The notes under the pieces are model-generated. The model was given only the letters and a program-made list of their open reading frames with translations. It did not search any database and was not told the DNA's origin. Made by a program: the position numbers and the translations under genes. A stretch of 21,491 nt of DNA from PNKC01 sp039917655 (GTDB taxonomy: Bacteria > Chloroflexota > Dehalococcoidia > Tepidiformales > Tepidiformaceae): the NCBI GenBank assembly GCA_039917655.1, contig JBDSJC010000041.1, positions 1 through 21,491 on the forward strand. Direction: 5' to 3'. Positions 21,448 through 21,491 of the stretch are shown in pieces; position 1 is the stretch's first letter, and each line of letters opens with the position of its first letter.

Positions 21448-21491
21448 CTAGATAAGGTCGCCGCCGGCCGCTGAGGCGGTGGTGCCGTACT
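21448..21491 (-). CDS. Possible C-terminal end of a minus-strand gene, cut by the right edge
   Basis: The minus strand read in from the right edge gives YGTTASAAGGDLI and a TAG stop at 21450-21448. The composition suits the end of an enzyme, and the two hairpins just to the left fit a region between convergent genes. Thirteen codons are too few for identification. Confidence 0.25.
   Translation of the reverse strand, partial: YGTTASAAGGDLI

Noticed and set aside
21398..21448. 17-codon plus-strand ORF with GGGGAG before its ATG
   Set aside because: Too short, and the purine run belongs to the intergenic hairpin, so the ribosome site is probably accidental.

Overview
The window reads as a stretch of high-GC bacterial chromosome. 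Its centre (about 6.59-18.04 kb) is a respiratory module built around a periplasm-facing molybdenum oxidoreductase. Chloroflexota would fit the gene content and style, but nothing here proves the taxon: there is no rRNA, tRNA or universal marker. No CRISPR array and no complete insertion sequence were seen.

Left flank (1-5.44 kb). A minus-strand gene runs off the left edge. A minus-strand operon follows, made of a large VWA-domain protein with a Gln/Gly-rich linker, an APH-like phosphotransferase, and a second phosphotransferase that keeps only its N-lobe. Next come a PaaI-like hotdog thioesterase (+) and an alpha/beta hydrolase (-), convergent. From 5.44 to 6.56 kb lies a graveyard: a heptamer tandem repeat, a 40-codon ORF, a frameshifted IS630-type transposase N-terminus joined to an IS110-type fragment, and the remains of a ParB/N6-N4 DNA methyltransferase on the opposite strand.

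Core. Operon 1 (+) is DUF2249, then a heme-copper-oxidase-I/NnrS-like 12-TM membrane protein, then a MIP18/PaaD-type Fe-S assembly protein, all overlapping. A convergent Crp/Fnr-type regulator follows. Operon 2 (+) is a MobB-FmdE fusion, a Tat-exported molybdopterin alpha subunit, a 90-residue protein, a four-cluster Fe-S beta subunit, a TorD-type chaperone, a membrane-anchored heme-b gamma subunit and a 10-TM membrane protein. Every junction overlaps except the 11-base gap before the chaperone gene. The alpha and beta sequences most resemble, from memory, the nitrite oxidoreductase (NXR) of Nitrospira and anammox bacteria and the related periplasmic nitrate reductases. The order alpha-(orf)-beta-chaperone-gamma matches Ser/Ddh/Clr-type operons. 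The likely scheme is as follows. MobB-FmdE supports cofactor supply, the chaperone matures the alpha subunit, and the alpha-beta pair is exported by Tat. Electrons then pass through the Fe-S chain to heme b in gamma and on to the membrane. Whether it oxidises nitrite or reduces nitrate or another oxyanion cannot be read from the sequence. Both operons carry a GTGA-type inverted repeat about 42 bases before the start codon, and the regulator has the recognition residues expected for GTGA, so it may control both.

Right flank (18.04-21.49 kb). A gene-poor 480-base stretch with a GC hairpin is followed by a DEDDh exonuclease and an EntS-like MFS exporter in one minus-strand operon. A nitroreductase is divergent from them across a shared promoter region with a perfect palindrome. 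A strong terminator-like hairpin comes next, and possibly the last codons of another minus-strand gene at the right edge.
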